From: Choristoneura fumiferana
Lineage: Eukaryota; Arthropoda; Insecta; Lepidoptera; Tortricidae
Assembly: GCF_025370935.1 (NCBI RefSeq)
Contig: NC_133491.1
Span: 14,210,397 to 14,274,396, forward strand
Length of the DNA: 64,000 bases
Direction of reading: 5' to 3'
The position numbers and the translations under genes were made by a program. The notes below the pieces were generated by a model, which saw only the letters and a program-made list of their open reading frames with translations, ran no database searches and had not been told where the DNA came from. Shown here one piece after another: positions 63,601 to 64,000 of this stretch. Numbering within the stretch: position 1 is the first letter of the stretch; each line of letters starts with the position of its first letter.

Positions 63601-64000
63601 CTACCTAGTGTAATACCTTCTCTTTCATTACTTTGTGTGCGAGCCAGATGCACTATGTATACCTACACCGCGTTTAACGTACGGTTTAAAATTTAAATAT
63701 CCAATATTTAAATTTGAGAAGCAGACTGTTAGGAAGAAATATAATAATTATTAATGCATTTATATTGCAAATCCTTGATTCTACTACGAAATTTCCAAGC
63801 TTTTCGTTTTGCTATTATCTAAGCGAAAATAACATTATTAATCACTGCTTGAATATTATTACGGGAAATTTAATAATAAAAAAAATATTTCGTACATTTA
63901 TCAACAATGATTTCATTTAGGATAGTCGGTGCAGTGAATAGGTGTCATTAGGATCAGGGACTAATGGAATTAATGTCATTATTTTCTATATTATCTATCA
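63601..64000. other. AT-rich sequence after ens, nothing recognised
   Basis: No splice-bounded ORF, repeat family or RNA gene is recognised. A 68-codon ORF (63714-63920) is low-complexity AT-rich sequence without identity. Confidence 0.6.

Overview
This is nuclear DNA from an insect, almost certainly a moth or butterfly (Lepidoptera). It is AT-rich, carries short GC-rich exons in long introns, and is full of repeats with a lepidopteran look: tRNA-derived SINEs, 5'-truncated RTE-type LINE tails ending in (ATG)n/(GAT)n, a CR1/Jockey-like LINE remnant, Helitron-like short repeats and many small palindromic MITEs. I see no prokaryotic gene, rRNA, functional tRNA, CRISPR array or defence system.

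One gene dominates: a MAP7/ensconsin homologue (Drosophila ens) on the + strand, from the start codon at 12548 to the stop at 62854. I could chain 15 coding exons and one optional 36-nt microexon by reading frame and splice phase. Exons 2-3 encode the N-terminal microtubule-binding coiled coil. Exons 4-5 carry conserved linker motifs. Exons 6-8 form a Pro/Ser/Arg-rich linker. Exon 9 is Lys/Glu-rich. Exons 10-12 form the C-terminal MAP7 domain that binds kinesin-1. Exons 13-15 are the tail, with two paralogous exons ending in an Ala-Asp-Leu-Leu-Gly-type motif. A 5' leader with short uORFs, a 3' UTR containing a palindromic MITE, and two poly(A) signals complete the unit.

Upstream, a minus-strand signal-peptide exon (4537 to 4483) with a perfect GTGAGT donor marks the first coding exon of a second, divergently transcribed gene whose remainder lies to the left, probably outside the window. 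The roughly 8 kb between the two genes holds a 1.49-kb TIR element, a SINE nested in another repeat, a 0.3-kb hairpin element and a LINE remnant.

The most interesting observations are these. (1) LINE/SINE 3' ends in sense orientation lie 10-30 nt upstream of four ens acceptors (exons 2, 3, 12, 14), and three are bounded by recognisable target-site duplications (TSDs). (2) There is an in-frame 36-nt microexon. (3) Two decayed tandem copies of the 3' part of exon 5 with its donor follow that exon. (4) Exon 10 seems to use a GC-AG intron. (5) Exon 13 appears duplicated as exon 14. (6) Several apparent one-base indels in A-rich coding tracts look like assembly errors or decay. (7) Intron 9 holds a TIR-bounded array of ~208-bp tandem repeats.

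All exon calls come from reading frame, splice consensus and remembered family features. No alignment or transcript data were available.
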